The notes under the pieces were generated by a model that worked only from the letters and a program-made list of their open reading frames with translations, searched no databases and was not told the origin of the DNA. From a virus, in the IMG/VR virus record IMGVR_UViG_3300032020_000178, positions 1 to 21,129 of that record: a stretch of DNA of 21,129 nt, one strand, 5' to 3'. Below are positions 7,282 through 14,882 of the stretch, piece by piece. Made by a program: the position numbers and the translations under genes. The stretch's first letter is position 1. The number at the start of each line of letters is the position of its first letter.

Positions 7282-7310
7282 ACTCTACGGTAGTAGTGCT
7301 ACGCTGTCAA
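7282..7310 (-). promoter_or_regulatory. Sigma-70-type promoter for scaffold-capsid operon
   Basis: Minus-strand TTGACA (7310-7305), a 17-base spacer and TAGAGT (7287-7282). Seven bases lie between the -10 box and an A at 7274, the expected first base, giving a transcript starting AGAAGGGGG. The -35 box lies inside the 3' end of the upstream HNH gene. It shares perfect -35, spacer length, TAnnGT -10 form and CAG start region with the promoters at 18883-18911 and, less fully, 20066-20094. Confidence 0.65.
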
Positions 7311-7619
7311 TCCCTGATGGCGACGTGCCCAAGCCCGACGCTGACCGAGACTGATGCGCTGATTCCAACCCTCATGATGTGGCCCGCGCGGCTTACCTGC
7401 CTCAAGACGAGCGTGCAACACGTAGTTCAGGAGCTCCAAATTCTCAGGCCGGTCATCGTCCCTAACTGCGTTTATGTGATGGCAGACCTCACCTGGCACT
7501 AAAAGCCTACCGACCTTCTCCTCCAGTACCATGCGACCCCTGAGACGCCAGCGACCATCGGGACATTTAACCCGAGCATGACCGTGGACAAAATGCGTCG
7601 TCCCGATAGATTCCGTCAT
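7299..7619 (-). CDS. Small HNH endonuclease
   Basis: 106 aa; ATG at 7619. The core reads GRWRLRGRMVLEEKVGRLL, then EVCHHINAVRDDDRPENLELL (H47, H48, N50, N60). This is the common small-phage HNH pattern of an EExxGR helix followed by HH-x-N and an ENL helix. The His usually seen just before the first helix (HRxVxE) is replaced (GRMVLEE), so activity may be altered. A basic C-terminal tail (RRAWARRHQG) probably contacts DNA. There is no SD, and a strong promoter 8 bases upstream of the ATG would begin transcription on the start codon itself. The gene sits between the 1424-aa gene and the scaffold gene as a separate homing-type insertion. Confidence 0.85.
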   Translation of the reverse strand: MTESIGTTHFVHGHARVKCPDGRWRLRGRMVLEEKVGRLLVPGEVCHHINAVRDDDRPENLELLNYVLHARLEAGKPRGPHHEGWNQRISLGQRRAWARRHQGLTA

Positions 7620-7626
7620 CCATTAG

Positions 7627-7656
7627 AGTATAACGTATTCCCAAACTAGGTGTCAA
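7627..7656 (-). promoter_or_regulatory. Strong sigma-70-type promoter, likely leaderless start of HNH gene
   Basis: Minus-strand TTGACA (7656-7651), 18-base spacer and TATACT (7632-7627), matching eleven of twelve consensus positions. It occupies the 40-base gap after the 1424-aa gene. Seven bases downstream of the -10 box the next base is the A of the HNH ATG (7619), the same offset as in the other promoters here. Confidence 0.7.
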
Positions 7657-7659
7657 TTC

Positions 7660-10600
7660 CTACCGTACCTGTGGCAGCGTTAGGGGCTGCAACCCTTCCG
7701 TACCGATACCTTCTGGCATCGTGAGCGGCGTGAGACCTGGAAGACCGCCACCGCCACGCTCACGGGCTATATCCGCCTTGCTCGGCGGCTTGTAGCCCAA
7801 CTCGATCAGCAGTTTGGTCTTGTCGGGATTCCTCCTGCGGTAGCGCTCCTTCTCCCGTTCGATCAGGTCTTGAAGTCGGCTGTACTCTCGCGGGTAGTCA
7901 CGGTCGCTAACGTACTCAGGTCCCAAGCCCTTAGCCGCCGCATTTGCCTGGGCCTCCTGCGTGGCCTGTGTTCTGTAGGCCGAGTAGGACGGCGCGGTGA
8001 GCCTCAGGTGCTCTTTGTTCGCCTCGTACACGGTGTCGGGGATGTCAAAGTACTCCTGAAGCTGCTTCATCTGTTCTCGGCGTTCTTTGACCCAAGGAAC
8101 TGTTAGCCGTAGGCCAGTGTTATCGTCCAGCGTTTTGAGATCGGCATCGCTGAGTCCACCCTCCCAAGCATTAAGCGCCTCGTTGAGAGCGTGCTGATCC
8201 GTGACCTGGCCCATCGGACCACGGTAGGTATCGTATAGCTGAGCCCGTTGAGCCAGCAACAACTCAGCCCGATTGTAGGGTTCAATCGTGCCAGCTAGAA
8301 GACCAGCGTCGCGCTCCTTCCGCTGGCTTATGATCTCAGCGAATCGCGGGTCTTGCTCAATCCTATAGAGAGACGCCGAAAGGGCGATGCGAGCGTTTGT
8401 CAGGGCGTCGCGTTTCTCCTCACCAGTGGCAGTCGCAGGGACAGCCGCCAAGACCTCGTTGTAGTCGTTATAGATGTCCGTGTACTCCGTCCGATACAAC
8501 GCCCACGGTTCGCCTCGCTCGACGCCCTCTTTAGTCACACGATCTGTCTCTGCCTGCAACTCAGGATGATTGAGGTAGAACTGTTGGGCTTCCTCTGGTG
8601 TCAGTTGACGGAACTCCTTGCCGTTAAACTCTCGCCGCGACACTGCGTTTCTCAGCTCACCCAGTCTTTGCGGGGAGACGTTTAGGCCAAGAGCTTGAAT
8701 GATCGCTCCTGGTATCCCAATCCGCTGCTGCTCGCCCCAGAACCCCGCCGCAGGGATAGGGCTGACCTGTTCCGCTAAGAACGTGCCAACCTGCGCGGGC
8801 GTCTGTAGAGTCTCGCCACCGAAGGCTTCCTCACCAGCGATGATCTGCCCACCAACCGAGGGTATCTGACCGAGACGGCTGGCGAGTGCGAACTTAGGAT
8901 CGCCGATCATCCGCAGTGGCGTGTCGGCCTGACCAAGCAGGTCCAGGTACTCAGTCCTGCCCTGTGGCCCCTTGAACGGGAGTTCAGGACGCAGAAAGGC
9001 CGTGTTATACCCGCCGCCCATAAACGGCAGATACTCCTGTGGGGGCCTCGGCTTGCCCGTGACAGGATCGATGCGACCCTCCTTCGGAGCAAACGGTATG
9101 TAGGAACTGAGCGGCAACGGCTTGCCGGTTACGAGCAAGTTCACCATGTTCGATAGGGCAATAGTATTGATGAGGATCGCACCAAAGAACGCCTTTTGGC
9201 GGAAGGGCATCCTAATCCAACTCTCCTGTTCAGCCATAGAAAACAGACCCGTCCGCACCACGTCTCTAGTGGTGGGGTTCCTCAATACACTCTGCCATGC
9301 GGGCAAAGAGGAAAACCGCTCGTTCATATCTAGGGCGACCTTCACCGCAGCATCATCGAGCGACATGCCGCCCTTCATGTGACTCTTGACCAGCTTCTCC
9401 CCGATGTCCAGCATGTACTCGCGGTGGGCATTAACAAAAGTGCCCGAACCAAAAGCCTTCAACATCCTGCCAACGAAGGGGATGCGGTATAGAAAGAACT
9501 CCTTTGCCATCGCCGCATACTCAGGGCCGATGAATTGTAGACCAGCCTGGGTGTTGATGCCGTGTTTGATGAGAGCCTGCCGCACAGGATTAGCCAAATC
9601 CCACCGACGCATCTTCGCGTCAAGGCCAGGTATAAAGCCCCTGCCGAACGCCTTTGGGATGGTTGCGACCATGCTTACATCCCGTGCCTTTGTGGCAGTC
9701 GCCAGCACACGCATACTGTAGTCGAAGTGCTGAAAGAGGCCACCAAAGGTCTTGACAAACTTGAGGGCGGCTACACTCTGCCGCAGGACATTCAGGGGCA
9801 CGTTGGAGGAGAAGGCAGAGATACCGAAATGATCCTCTAGCGCCTTAGCTATCTCATCGGGGACAACCAAGCGGTCCTTGCCGCCCATTCCCACAACACC
9901 CTTCGGCGTCCGCCAGCCAGCCAAATCCTCAAGGCTGGATGCTGGACGAAGAAGGTTACGGGACTTCAGGTTATCAATCATCACCCGTTGTTGGCGGTAG
10001 AGGATGCCTTGATAGATGCGCCGTTGCGCCATCGCAATAGGATCGCCTGTGTAGAGGGCCAGGTCAGGCTTCTCATAGATGATGTCGGCCAGCGTACCCT
10101 CTAGCTTGCGCGTCTTGGTAAAACCAGGCTTCAGGCCAACAGGTCTGCCGCGAAATAGCCGCGAAGTGGGGCGCACAGGAGCCCTGACGAACTCATGGGG
10201 CCAGTAGTATTCACGGAAACTGAAGTCTGGGACTGCCTGACGGAGAAGCGCGGTCTCCTGATCCATGATGCCCCGTAGCCCCCGCGCAAGGGCTTCCTCT
10301 TCGGGAGACAGTTGCAGCAGTCGAAGAGCGTCGTCCAGCGGCCCCTCATAGTCCAGGGCGAGGACAACGCCTGGGATGTCCCGCGTAGGACCAGGAGCGA
10401 ACTTCAGACCAGACGCATTTGCCTGCTCCTGCATCTGGCGTACCGTCTGATCAAGAGAGTCAAGATCAGCATTCACACGCCCGCTGTACTCACGCACCAC
10501 CGTTCGCTGGGCCTTCTCAGATTTGGGTGCGCTCGCCCAGTAGTCCAGCACCTCATCCGCTGTCGTAACCGGTGCAGGCGGGGTCATGGCCTCTTCTGGC

Positions 10601-11934
10601 ACGGCCATCTCTGCGCCCGCCACTGGCCGTACACGCGCCCTGGCTAACTCTTCGGCAGGTGTTAGCGGTTTTACCGCGGGCGCTTCTGGGATAGCGACCC
10701 TTGCGTCTGCGGCGGCTTCGGGTCCCTCCCGCCCCATCGCCTGCGCGGCCTGTTTCTCGCGGGCAATCAGTTCGAGGTTCTTCGCACCTGCTGTAAGATC
10801 GTTAACCAGCCACGTTGCTGGTTCATCACCGTGAGCCGCAACGAACTCGACCTCGAACTGGCGGTCACGGTAACGCTGTTGCAAGGTTCTGGCGAGCGAT
10901 TCTGCATCGGCCTGTCCGGTCTCAGGGAATTGCTGGACGAGTTTCCCCCAGCGCGGAACCTCTGGCATAGCCGCCTGCGCGGCCTCCTCTGGGACGAGGG
11001 CACCCATGCGGAGACTCGGCACAGCCTCTTTGATAATGCGGGTAGCACCCTCTCTCGTGATCTTCCCACCTGGTACAGCCAACCTAAAAGCCTGCCCGAT
11101 CCTCTGGAAGTCCCCTGGCAGTAGTGGGATCGCCATCTCCGCGAGAACCTGCGTCGCCATGGGCTGCGTTTGCAGAAACTCCCGTGCCTCCTCCGTAGTC
11201 ATGGTGAAGGCTTTGGCGAACTTAGCGGGTGATGGCTTCTGAAACTCCCACTCACCAGGTCGGAAGCCCAGGGCTTCGCCGATCATCACGCCACGTCCAG
11301 CCAGGGGCGCTATGGCCTGTTCCTCTAGACCCGCCGCTGCCTCTAAGACAAGGGGCGGGACGAACGCCTGCGGCTCGCCACTGAGGAACCTGGGCAGCCA
11401 GCCCTGCGGCGGCGCGGGGTCAAGGACGGTGATCTCATCGAGTAACGCCCCACGATCCGTACCCCGTTCGCTCTCAGAGGCCATCCGCCAGTAGTCATCG
11501 GGACGTAGGTTGCCGCGTTCTCTAAGGTGAGCGGCGGCGATAGTCAGGCCGTCATACCGCTTGGCGGTGGCCTGCCCGAAGGGATCGTCCTTGATGATGC
11601 CCTGGTCAATGGCCGTCTGGAATGTCTTTTCTAGATGTCCAGGGTCAGCGTACTCGGTGAGGAAGTCGGCAAAGGTGTCTGGCGACACCGGCTGGTCGGG
11701 GTAGGTCTGCGAGAAGTCGGTGTAGGCCCTGTTGAGCGCAACAAGACCCGCCTCGTCCTTGACCTGGCGCACCACGCCTGTCGTCGCCCACTCTGGGACG
11801 AGGGACAGGAGGTTGTTCATGGAGCCGAGACTGCGGGCGCGGGCTTCCTCGGCCTTACGTTTCTCCTCGTCTTTGTCCGCCTTTAGGCGCTGGGCCAGGA
11901 TCAGGTCCACCGTTAACATGGTATACTTACTCAC
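7660..11934 (-). CDS. Very large virion protein, candidate internal/ejection (polyvalent-type) protein
   Basis: 1424 aa; starts at GTG 11934 or, equally possible, ATG 11919; neither has a clear SD. N-terminal 1-45 is a charged helix; 400-460 is an Ala/Pro/Glu linker. A long helical core spans about 540-1080. It includes KFVKTFGGLFQHFDYSMRVL (725-744), DAAVKVALDMNERFSSLP (861-878) and a hydrophobic helix (915-935). Regions 1080-1390 are charged and helical. The C-terminus has two related peptides, GLTPLTM (1400-1406) and GLQPLTL (1414-1420). No lysozyme, protease or polymerase motif is visible. Size, helix content and virion context resemble ejected internal proteins or the large 'polyvalent' phage proteins of the LPD38 type. 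The resemblance to LPD38 is an impression, not a match. A tape measure is less likely because of the short linkers and low coiled-coil content. Confidence 0.85.
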   Translation of the reverse strand: MSKYTMLTVDLILAQRLKADKDEEKRKAEEARARSLGSMNNLLSLVPEWATTGVVRQVKDEAGLVALNRAYTDFSQTYPDQPVSPDTFADFLTEYADPGHLEKTFQTAIDQGIIKDDPFGQATAKRYDGLTIAAAHLRERGNLRPDDYWRMASESERGTDRGALLDEITVLDPAPPQGWLPRFLSGEPQAFVPPLVLEAAAGLEEQAIAPLAGRGVMIGEALGFRPGEWEFQKPSPAKFAKAFTMTTEEAREFLQTQPMATQVLAEMAIPLLPGDFQRIGQAFRLAVPGGKITREGATRIIKEAVPSLRMGALVPEEAAQAAMPEVPRWGKLVQQFPETGQADAESLARTLQQRYRDRQFEVEFVAAHGDEPATWLVNDLTAGAKNLELIAREKQAAQAMGREGPEAAADARVAIPEAPAVKPLTPAEELARARVRPVAGAEMAVPEEAMTPPAPVTTADEVLDYWASAPKSEKAQRTVVREYSGRVNADLDSLDQTVRQMQEQANASGLKFAPGPTRDIPGVVLALDYEGPLDDALRLLQLSPEEEALARGLRGIMDQETALLRQAVPDFSFREYYWPHEFVRAPVRPTSRLFRGRPVGLKPGFTKTRKLEGTLADIIYEKPDLALYTGDPIAMAQRRIYQGILYRQQRVMIDNLKSRNLLRPASSLEDLAGWRTPKGVVGMGGKDRLVVPDEIAKALEDHFGISAFSSNVPLNVLRQSVAALKFVKTFGGLFQHFDYSMRVLATATKARDVSMVATIPKAFGRGFIPGLDAKMRRWDLANPVRQALIKHGINTQAGLQFIGPEYAAMAKEFFLYRIPFVGRMLKAFGSGTFVNAHREYMLDIGEKLVKSHMKGGMSLDDAAVKVALDMNERFSSLPAWQSVLRNPTTRDVVRTGLFSMAEQESWIRMPFRQKAFFGAILINTIALSNMVNLLVTGKPLPLSSYIPFAPKEGRIDPVTGKPRPPQEYLPFMGGGYNTAFLRPELPFKGPQGRTEYLDLLGQADTPLRMIGDPKFALASRLGQIPSVGGQIIAGEEAFGGETLQTPAQVGTFLAEQVSPIPAAGFWGEQQRIGIPGAIIQALGLNVSPQRLGELRNAVSRREFNGKEFRQLTPEEAQQFYLNHPELQAETDRVTKEGVERGEPWALYRTEYTDIYNDYNEVLAAVPATATGEEKRDALTNARIALSASLYRIEQDPRFAEIISQRKERDAGLLAGTIEPYNRAELLLAQRAQLYDTYRGPMGQVTDQHALNEALNAWEGGLSDADLKTLDDNTGLRLTVPWVKERREQMKQLQEYFDIPDTVYEANKEHLRLTAPSYSAYRTQATQEAQANAAAKGLGPEYVSDRDYPREYSRLQDLIEREKERYRRRNPDKTKLLIELGYKPPSKADIARERGGGGLPGLTPLTMPEGIGTEGLQPLTLPQVR
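11919..11927 (+). promoter_or_regulatory. Extended -10 promoter for the lone plus-strand gene
   Basis: Plus-strand TGGTATACT: a TG motif at 11919-11920, one base, then TATACT at 11922-11927. No good -35 box is present, as expected for extended -10 promoters. An A lies eight bases after the -10 end (11935), and the SD follows at about 11943. The element is inside the first codons of the divergent 1424-aa gene. Confidence 0.5.
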
Positions 11935-11954
11935 ACCCCGCCAGGAGGAATGTC

Positions 11955-12230
11955 ATGTGGCGTCCTGTTATCGGCCTGATCCTCATCTGTGCCGTAGCCT
12001 TCAGTTCCGGTGCCTTCGGTTACTTCATCTACCCTGGGCAATCCGAGACCGTGACTCAAGTGGCGGTTGAAGTAACCCCAGTGATGGAACGTTGCGAGCA
12101 CTTCTGGCTGATGGTGGTAAATGCCCAAACAGAGCGGGCAGTGGCGGACTTGCGCCGCAATCATCCCGACCGAGATTGCGCTCGACCAAACAATGATACA
12201 GCCGGACCACCGCCACTCGCGCTTCCATAG
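11955..12230 (+). CDS. Plus-strand 91-aa secreted or membrane-anchored protein (moron-like)
   Basis: 91 aa; ATG at 11955 preceded by AGGAGGAATGTC, an excellent SD. Residues 4-27 form one hydrophobic helix (IGLILICAVAFSSGAFGYF) with an early Arg, fitting a signal anchor or signal peptide with the rest outside the cytoplasm. The remainder (about 30-91) is polar and has two Cys (residues 47 and 75) that could pair, ending Pro-rich. It lies opposite to every neighbour, with its own promoter 20-35 bases upstream, and stops ten bases from the stop of the convergent 166-aa gene. A lone, autonomously expressed gene in a late operon is the classic 'moron' arrangement. Possible roles are lysis accessory, superinfection exclusion or host-surface change; none is provable here. 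No terminator is evident after it. Confidence 0.75.
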   Translation: MWRPVIGLILICAVAFSSGAFGYFIYPGQSETVTQVAVEVTPVMERCEHFWLMVVNAQTERAVADLRRNHPDRDCARPNNDTAGPPPLALP

Positions 12231-12240
12231 CTGTAGTACC

Positions 12241-12741
12241 TCAGATAAAGCTAGGCGCTGCCTGCACCCCCCTGGGCTGGAACCTACCTGCCTCAGCGAG
12301 GAAACTCGTCGGGTACAACCCCGCCGCCTCCAACAGCGCGAAGAAGTTGTCTGAGAGAAATTGGTCATTCGCCAGCGCCGCGAGCGTCTGCGGCGTCATG
12401 GTACGCGGCGCGGGCGTCTCCCCAGCCCCAAGGGCCGCCAGGTATTCCTGGGAGATGTAGGGCAGGCCGCGCATAGCGCCGTAGAGCAACTGTGATGTCT
12501 TCGCCCTAGCGGTAGCGTTCTGGGTTGCCGCATCGGTTGCGCCTTCAGCCATCGGCCCATAAGGGCCAGTATGCCCATAGGCAGCAGTGTTGAGATCAAC
12601 CCATGCGCCGCCCTGCAACATCCAGTAGCCGCCCCGATCATCGGTGATGGTCTCGCCGTCGTACCCGCGCCTACCGGAGAAGTAGCGGGTTCCCGCAGGG
12701 TAAGCCACACTACGCGGTATGTCCCCGAACGGCTCAGGCAT
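12241..12741 (-). CDS. Hypothetical structural-cluster protein, 166 aa
   Basis: ATG at 12741, one base after the TGA of the upstream gene (TGAGATG), with GGGG about eight bases upstream. The sequence opens MPEPFGDIPRSVAYPAGTRYF and is rich in Gly and aromatic residues up to about residue 65 (for example RGGYWMLQGGAWVDL). The rest is helical and Ala-rich (TARAKTSQLLYGAM; TMTPQTLAALANDQFL; FFALLEAAGLYPTSFL). It ends in an Arg/Gln/Pro tail. No recognisable domain. It is the fifth of five small genes between portal and the 1424-aa protein, so a virion-interior, connector or assembly function is plausible. Its 3' end is tail-to-tail with the plus-strand gene. Confidence 0.75.
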   Translation of the reverse strand: MPEPFGDIPRSVAYPAGTRYFSGRRGYDGETITDDRGGYWMLQGGAWVDLNTAAYGHTGPYGPMAEGATDAATQNATARAKTSQLLYGAMRGLPYISQEYLAALGAGETPAPRTMTPQTLAALANDQFLSDNFFALLEAAGLYPTSFLAEAGRFQPRGVQAAPSFI

Positions 12742-12742
12742 C

Positions 12743-13267
12743 TCACACCCCTAGCCTAGAGCGGATGATACCTGCTACCGGCGTTGTGCCTAGCAACGAC
12801 CGAAGGCGCGCCAACCGCGCCGCCTGAGAGGCAGGGACCTGAGTTGCCGCCAAACGCGTGGCAAGGTTCGTAGGTGGCTGTGGGGCGATTTTGAAGTCCC
12901 CGCCAGGGGTCAGTACGGGCTCCTCCGGTGGTCCTATCTTGAAGTCGCCACCGGGTTGTTGTGTAGGGTTCTCCCCACCGGGGCCACCCCAGCCTCCTGG
13001 TCTCCAGCGTGCCCGCAACTCCTGACCCATCTGCCCAACACCAGCCAGCCGCTCGATAAGGGTACGCGCCTGATCCGCACGACCAGCGGTAACTAACCTC
13101 TGGTATAACAGAGCAGCCGGATTGCCCTGAAGCGCCGTTAGGGCTGCGGCAGGATCGGCCTGCCCAAGAGCGTCCAGTACGGCCTGTGCGCCCTGCTGCA
13201 ATGGCCGGAGGTCAGGTAGGCGTTGAGTTAGGACGCCGCCTGGCGCAAGACCTGGATATGCCATCAT
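12743..13267 (-). CDS. Hypothetical Gly/Pro-rich protein with duplicated PGGDFKI motif
   Basis: 174 aa from the ATG at 13267, which has a near-perfect AAGGAGG eight bases upstream; a longer frame upstream is not needed. The next codon is also ATG. Residues about 10-75 are helical and Ala/Gln/Leu-rich (ALTALQGNPAALLYQRLV). A Gly/Pro/Trp-rich linker follows (RWRPGGWGGPGG). Then two copies of PGGDFKI[GA]P lie 16 residues apart. The C-terminus is basic and helical (LATRLAATQVPASQAARLARLRSLLG). No family is recognised. The pattern of helical ends joined by a flexible repeat linker fits a scaffold-like or internal virion component. The gene is in the run between portal and the large protein. Confidence 0.75.
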   Translation of the reverse strand: MMAYPGLAPGGVLTQRLPDLRPLQQGAQAVLDALGQADPAAALTALQGNPAALLYQRLVTAGRADQARTLIERLAGVGQMGQELRARWRPGGWGGPGGENPTQQPGGDFKIGPPEEPVLTPGGDFKIAPQPPTNLATRLAATQVPASQAARLARLRSLLGTTPVAGIIRSRLGV

Positions 13268-13280
13268 GTTGCTACCCTCC

Positions 13281-14063
13281 TTAACCTGCCAGTGTCCCAA
13301 TGAATCCCTCAAGCATGTCCAACCATCGTTGAGTTTCAGCACTTGGCCCCTGCGTCTGAGGCATCACGTCCCAGACCGGACTCGGCGTCATGCCCGCCGC
13401 AAGGTTCTGGGAGATGGCCGTCGGGCCGCCCCCAGCGTGTCCCAGGTACTCCATAAACCCCACACTCGAACGCGGGTCAGCGGCCAACTGCGCCACGCTC
13501 AGGGTAAGGTTCGCGCGGTTCATGTCGTTGGTCATCAAAGCCTGGCTCAAGGATTCGGCCAACTGGCCCTTCAGCCGTTCTAGGGCACCCTGGTTGGCAA
13601 TCCTCTGGGCTTCGAGTTGGGCTGCGGCAGACGTAGATGCGGCAGCCTGTTGAGCAGAGACCGAAAGTTGGGTGCGGGCCAGGGCGGCCTGATCCGCCGC
13701 AGCCTGCAAGGCTAGTTGCTGCTCAAAGGTATAGAGAGCAGGGTTCATAACACTAGCAGGAATACCCCCGGTATCGACTATCGGTGGTTGGAGGGTTGTC
13801 GGTGTACCCGTTCCTTGATAGACCGCTGGTTGCCCTGGGGTCATAGTCCAGCCGCTTTCAGGGTTGTAGCCCGTCGCGTAAGGAGGCGGCGTAGTCACGG
13901 GCTGAGCCGTCGGTGCCTCCGTGTAGAGCGGTATGTTGCTACCAGGCGTGGTGGCGTTGATCCACCGCACGGCATCGTTGTACTCGCTCAACGAGGGCGA
14001 GTGGCCCAGGTTCTTGACCAGCATGTTGTAGATGTCAGATCGTGTACCCAGTGGAAATGCCAT
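13281..14063 (-). CDS. Ala/Gln-rich virion-cluster protein, probable paralogue of the next upstream gene
   Basis: 260 aa; ATG at 14063 with GAGG six bases upstream, three bases beyond the upstream TAA. Three parts: a folded N-terminus (MAFPLGTRSDIYNMLVKNLG, residues 1-40), a Pro/Thr/Gly-rich linker (50-100) and a long Ala/Gln-rich helix (about 105-190, with LALQAAADQAALARTQLSV). The C-terminus ends in SAETQRWLDMLEGFIG. The order linker, then NPALYTFEQQLALQA, then helix, then -AETxxxL-terminal segment repeats that of the 14067-14882 product (DPALYRLQQQANLQA and APETDAALRYLQG). The two look like diverged copies. Long Ala/Gln helices are common in ejected internal proteins of short-tailed phages. 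Confidence 0.8.
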   Translation of the reverse strand: MAFPLGTRSDIYNMLVKNLGHSPSLSEYNDAVRWINATTPGSNIPLYTEAPTAQPVTTPPPYATGYNPESGWTMTPGQPAVYQGTGTPTTLQPPIVDTGGIPASVMNPALYTFEQQLALQAAADQAALARTQLSVSAQQAAASTSAAAQLEAQRIANQGALERLKGQLAESLSQALMTNDMNRANLTLSVAQLAADPRSSVGFMEYLGHAGGGPTAISQNLAAGMTPSPVWDVMPQTQGPSAETQRWLDMLEGFIGTLAG

Positions 14064-14066
14064 CTC

Positions 14067-14882
14067 TTACCTCAATCCTTGCAGGTAACGCAGGGCCGCG
14101 TCAGTCTCTGGGGCCAGGCCCTGCGTGAACTGCGAGAAGTCCACCGTACCAACCGGAGTCAGCGGTGGGGCGGTGTAGTTGTAACCAGCCTGTCCTAGAA
14201 TCTGGCTGACCGGCCCGCCTGGCTCCATGCCTGGCCAGTAGTCCATCCCTGGCGGAATGAGATACTCCACCATCTGGGAAAGCGCGTTGACCGCATTCTC
14301 CTTCTTCGCCGCCGCCAGTTGTTCGGCCAGAAAGGCCGAGTTGAAGGACTCCTGCGCCCTGGTGAACTGATCACTTAACTGGCGACGCTCCATCTCCTGC
14401 TCGTTGTACGCCGTCTCTCCAGCAAGGTTCGCCATCTGGAGCGGTTGCATCTCCGCTGCGCGCTGCTCCTCCCCAAGAGTTGCCTGGAGGTTTGCCTGTT
14501 GCTGGAGCCGGTAGAGGGCAGGGTCAGTCACGGTTCCCCCACCGCCCCCACCAACGGTGCCACCACCGGCGTCGGAGGCGACGGCAGTCCCGCCACCAAA
14601 GAGCAACTCCCACTGCCACTGGCTCAACTTGTTGCCAGTGGGCATCCAGGGACCAGTTTCACCGTAATCATAGAGGTTGCCAAGAGCATCGGTCGCCTGG
14701 TCCTCGCTGATCAGATAGAGACCTTCGGGAACGGGGTGCTGTTGCGATGTCTGCTCCCCTGGGGGCGGTTGCGACGGTACGCCTGGGGCGGCAAGGTAAT
14801 AGGGTGGGGCCTCAGGCGCAGCCTGAGGGTGCGGTTGGAGGACACCTTTTATCTGTTCCAGAATGTCACGTGCTCCTGCCAT
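14067..14882 (-). CDS. Gln/Gly-rich virion-cluster protein with long helix
   Basis: 271 aa; ATG at 14882 with GGAGG seven bases upstream, overlapping the end of the 112-aa gene by 17 bases. The N-terminus has a short helix (ARDILEQIKGVLQ) and then a Pro/Gln-rich linker (18-47). A section with several Trp (about 75-95, GPWMPTGNKLSQWQWELLFGGG) and a Gly-rich stretch (about 96-117) lead into DPALYRLQQQANLQA and a charged helix to about 200 (EMERRQLSDQFTRAQESF). The end is LAPETDAALRYLQGLR. No catalytic motif is visible. The composition and place after portal suggest an internal or connector-associated virion protein. It seems to be the partner of the following paralogue. Confidence 0.8.
   Translation of the reverse strand: MAGARDILEQIKGVLQPHPQAAPEAPPYYLAAPGVPSQPPPGEQTSQQHPVPEGLYLISEDQATDALGNLYDYGETGPWMPTGNKLSQWQWELLFGGGTAVASDAGGGTVGGGGGGTVTDPALYRLQQQANLQATLGEEQRAAEMQPLQMANLAGETAYNEQEMERRQLSDQFTRAQESFNSAFLAEQLAAAKKENAVNALSQMVEYLIPPGMDYWPGMEPGGPVSQILGQAGYNYTAPPLTPVGTVDFSQFTQGLAPETDAALRYLQGLR

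Noticed and set aside
7660-11934. 1424-aa protein as a tape measure
   Set aside because: Lacks the long repeated coiled coil and terminal hydrophobic pattern of tape measures, and no tail-tube or chaperone pair precedes it.
11931-12368. Minus-strand 145-codon frame opposite the plus-strand gene
   Set aside because: Composition is shadow-like, it has no SD and it overlaps the 166-aa gene. The plus-strand gene explains the region better.
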